From contig LT629302.1 in NCBI GenBank assembly GCA_900104375.1, forward strand, positions 62,001 through 126,000: a stretch of 64,000 nucleotides of DNA, written 5' to 3'. The DNA is from Flavobacteriaceae bacterium MAR_2010_188. Lineage in GTDB: Bacteria; Bacteroidota; Bacteroidia; Flavobacteriales; Flavobacteriaceae. The position numbers and the translations under genes were made by a program. Below are positions 63,991-64,000 of the stretch, piece after piece (position 1 is the first letter of the stretch; every line of letters starts with the position of its first letter). Below the pieces are notes generated by a model. The model had not been told where the DNA came from and made no database searches. It saw only the letters and a program-made list of their open reading frames with translations.

Positions 63991-64000
63991 CTCACTCCTT

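Overview
The window is about 64 kb of an AT-rich chromosome from a member of the Bacteroidota, most likely the family Flavobacteriaceae. The support is type IX secretion (gliding-type) C-terminal domains on two giant surface proteins, DUF6090, DUF5606 and choice-of-anchor L families, promoter -7 boxes of the form TAnnTTTG, weak or absent Shine-Dalgarno sites, and several TTG starts. I saw no rRNA, tRNA, CRISPR array, transposase or phage gene.

Layout. Positions 1-7,000 hold one 2,311-residue histidine kinase with ten tandem GAF-like modules. Positions 7,300-12,000 hold small unknown genes and a tandem array of six DUF6090 membrane proteins, one frameshifted and one cut to 40 residues. Positions 12,200-14,050 hold two secreted SnoaL/NTF2-like proteins bracketed by two related structured repeats that look like an RNA element. 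Positions 14,280-17,010 hold a TPR histidine kinase and a LytTR response regulator facing each other. Positions 17,200-25,250 hold an unknown membrane protein, a Rieske oxygenase, a BNR/sortilin-like secreted protein with a class A serine hydrolase upstream, and a secreted amidohydrolase. Positions 25,330-27,180 hold a C5 DNA methyltransferase followed at once by a likely PD-(D/E)xK nuclease, a compact restriction-modification pair. Positions 27,350-33,640 carry housekeeping genes (lysA, sucC, uvrB) with small unknowns between them. Positions 33,700-41,550 encode the two type IX surface proteins, followed by an ABC-2 transporter and an unknown gene with a kinase-like hint.

Positions 44,670-49,560 hold a PRiA4-ORF3-like gene, heme A synthase, CCA-adding enzyme and threonylcarbamoyl-AMP synthase. 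The cca gene is bordered on both sides by small orphan genes, a four-helix-bundle protein and a GxxExxY protein, each inside its own short inverted repeats. The GxxExxY unit is preceded by a degraded partial copy of itself. I regard this as the most interesting structure in the window, together with the paired RNA-like element at 12.2-14.0 kb.

Positions 49,690-57,060 form a glycan cluster probably for the LPS core or a surface polysaccharide: three family-2 glycosyltransferases, one family-9 heptosyltransferase-like enzyme, two CDP-glycerol glycerophosphotransferase-like enzymes, a Kdo/WaaP-type kinase, and dapD at the head of one abutting operon. The strands alternate and several 3' ends touch or overlap. 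Positions 57,130-59,630 are a housekeeping run (ruvX, def, DUF5606, mazG) closed by a strong bidirectional terminator. The window ends with a DUF349 protein, aroE and a DUF368 membrane protein.

All functional names rest on recognising family motifs by eye. No database search was possible.
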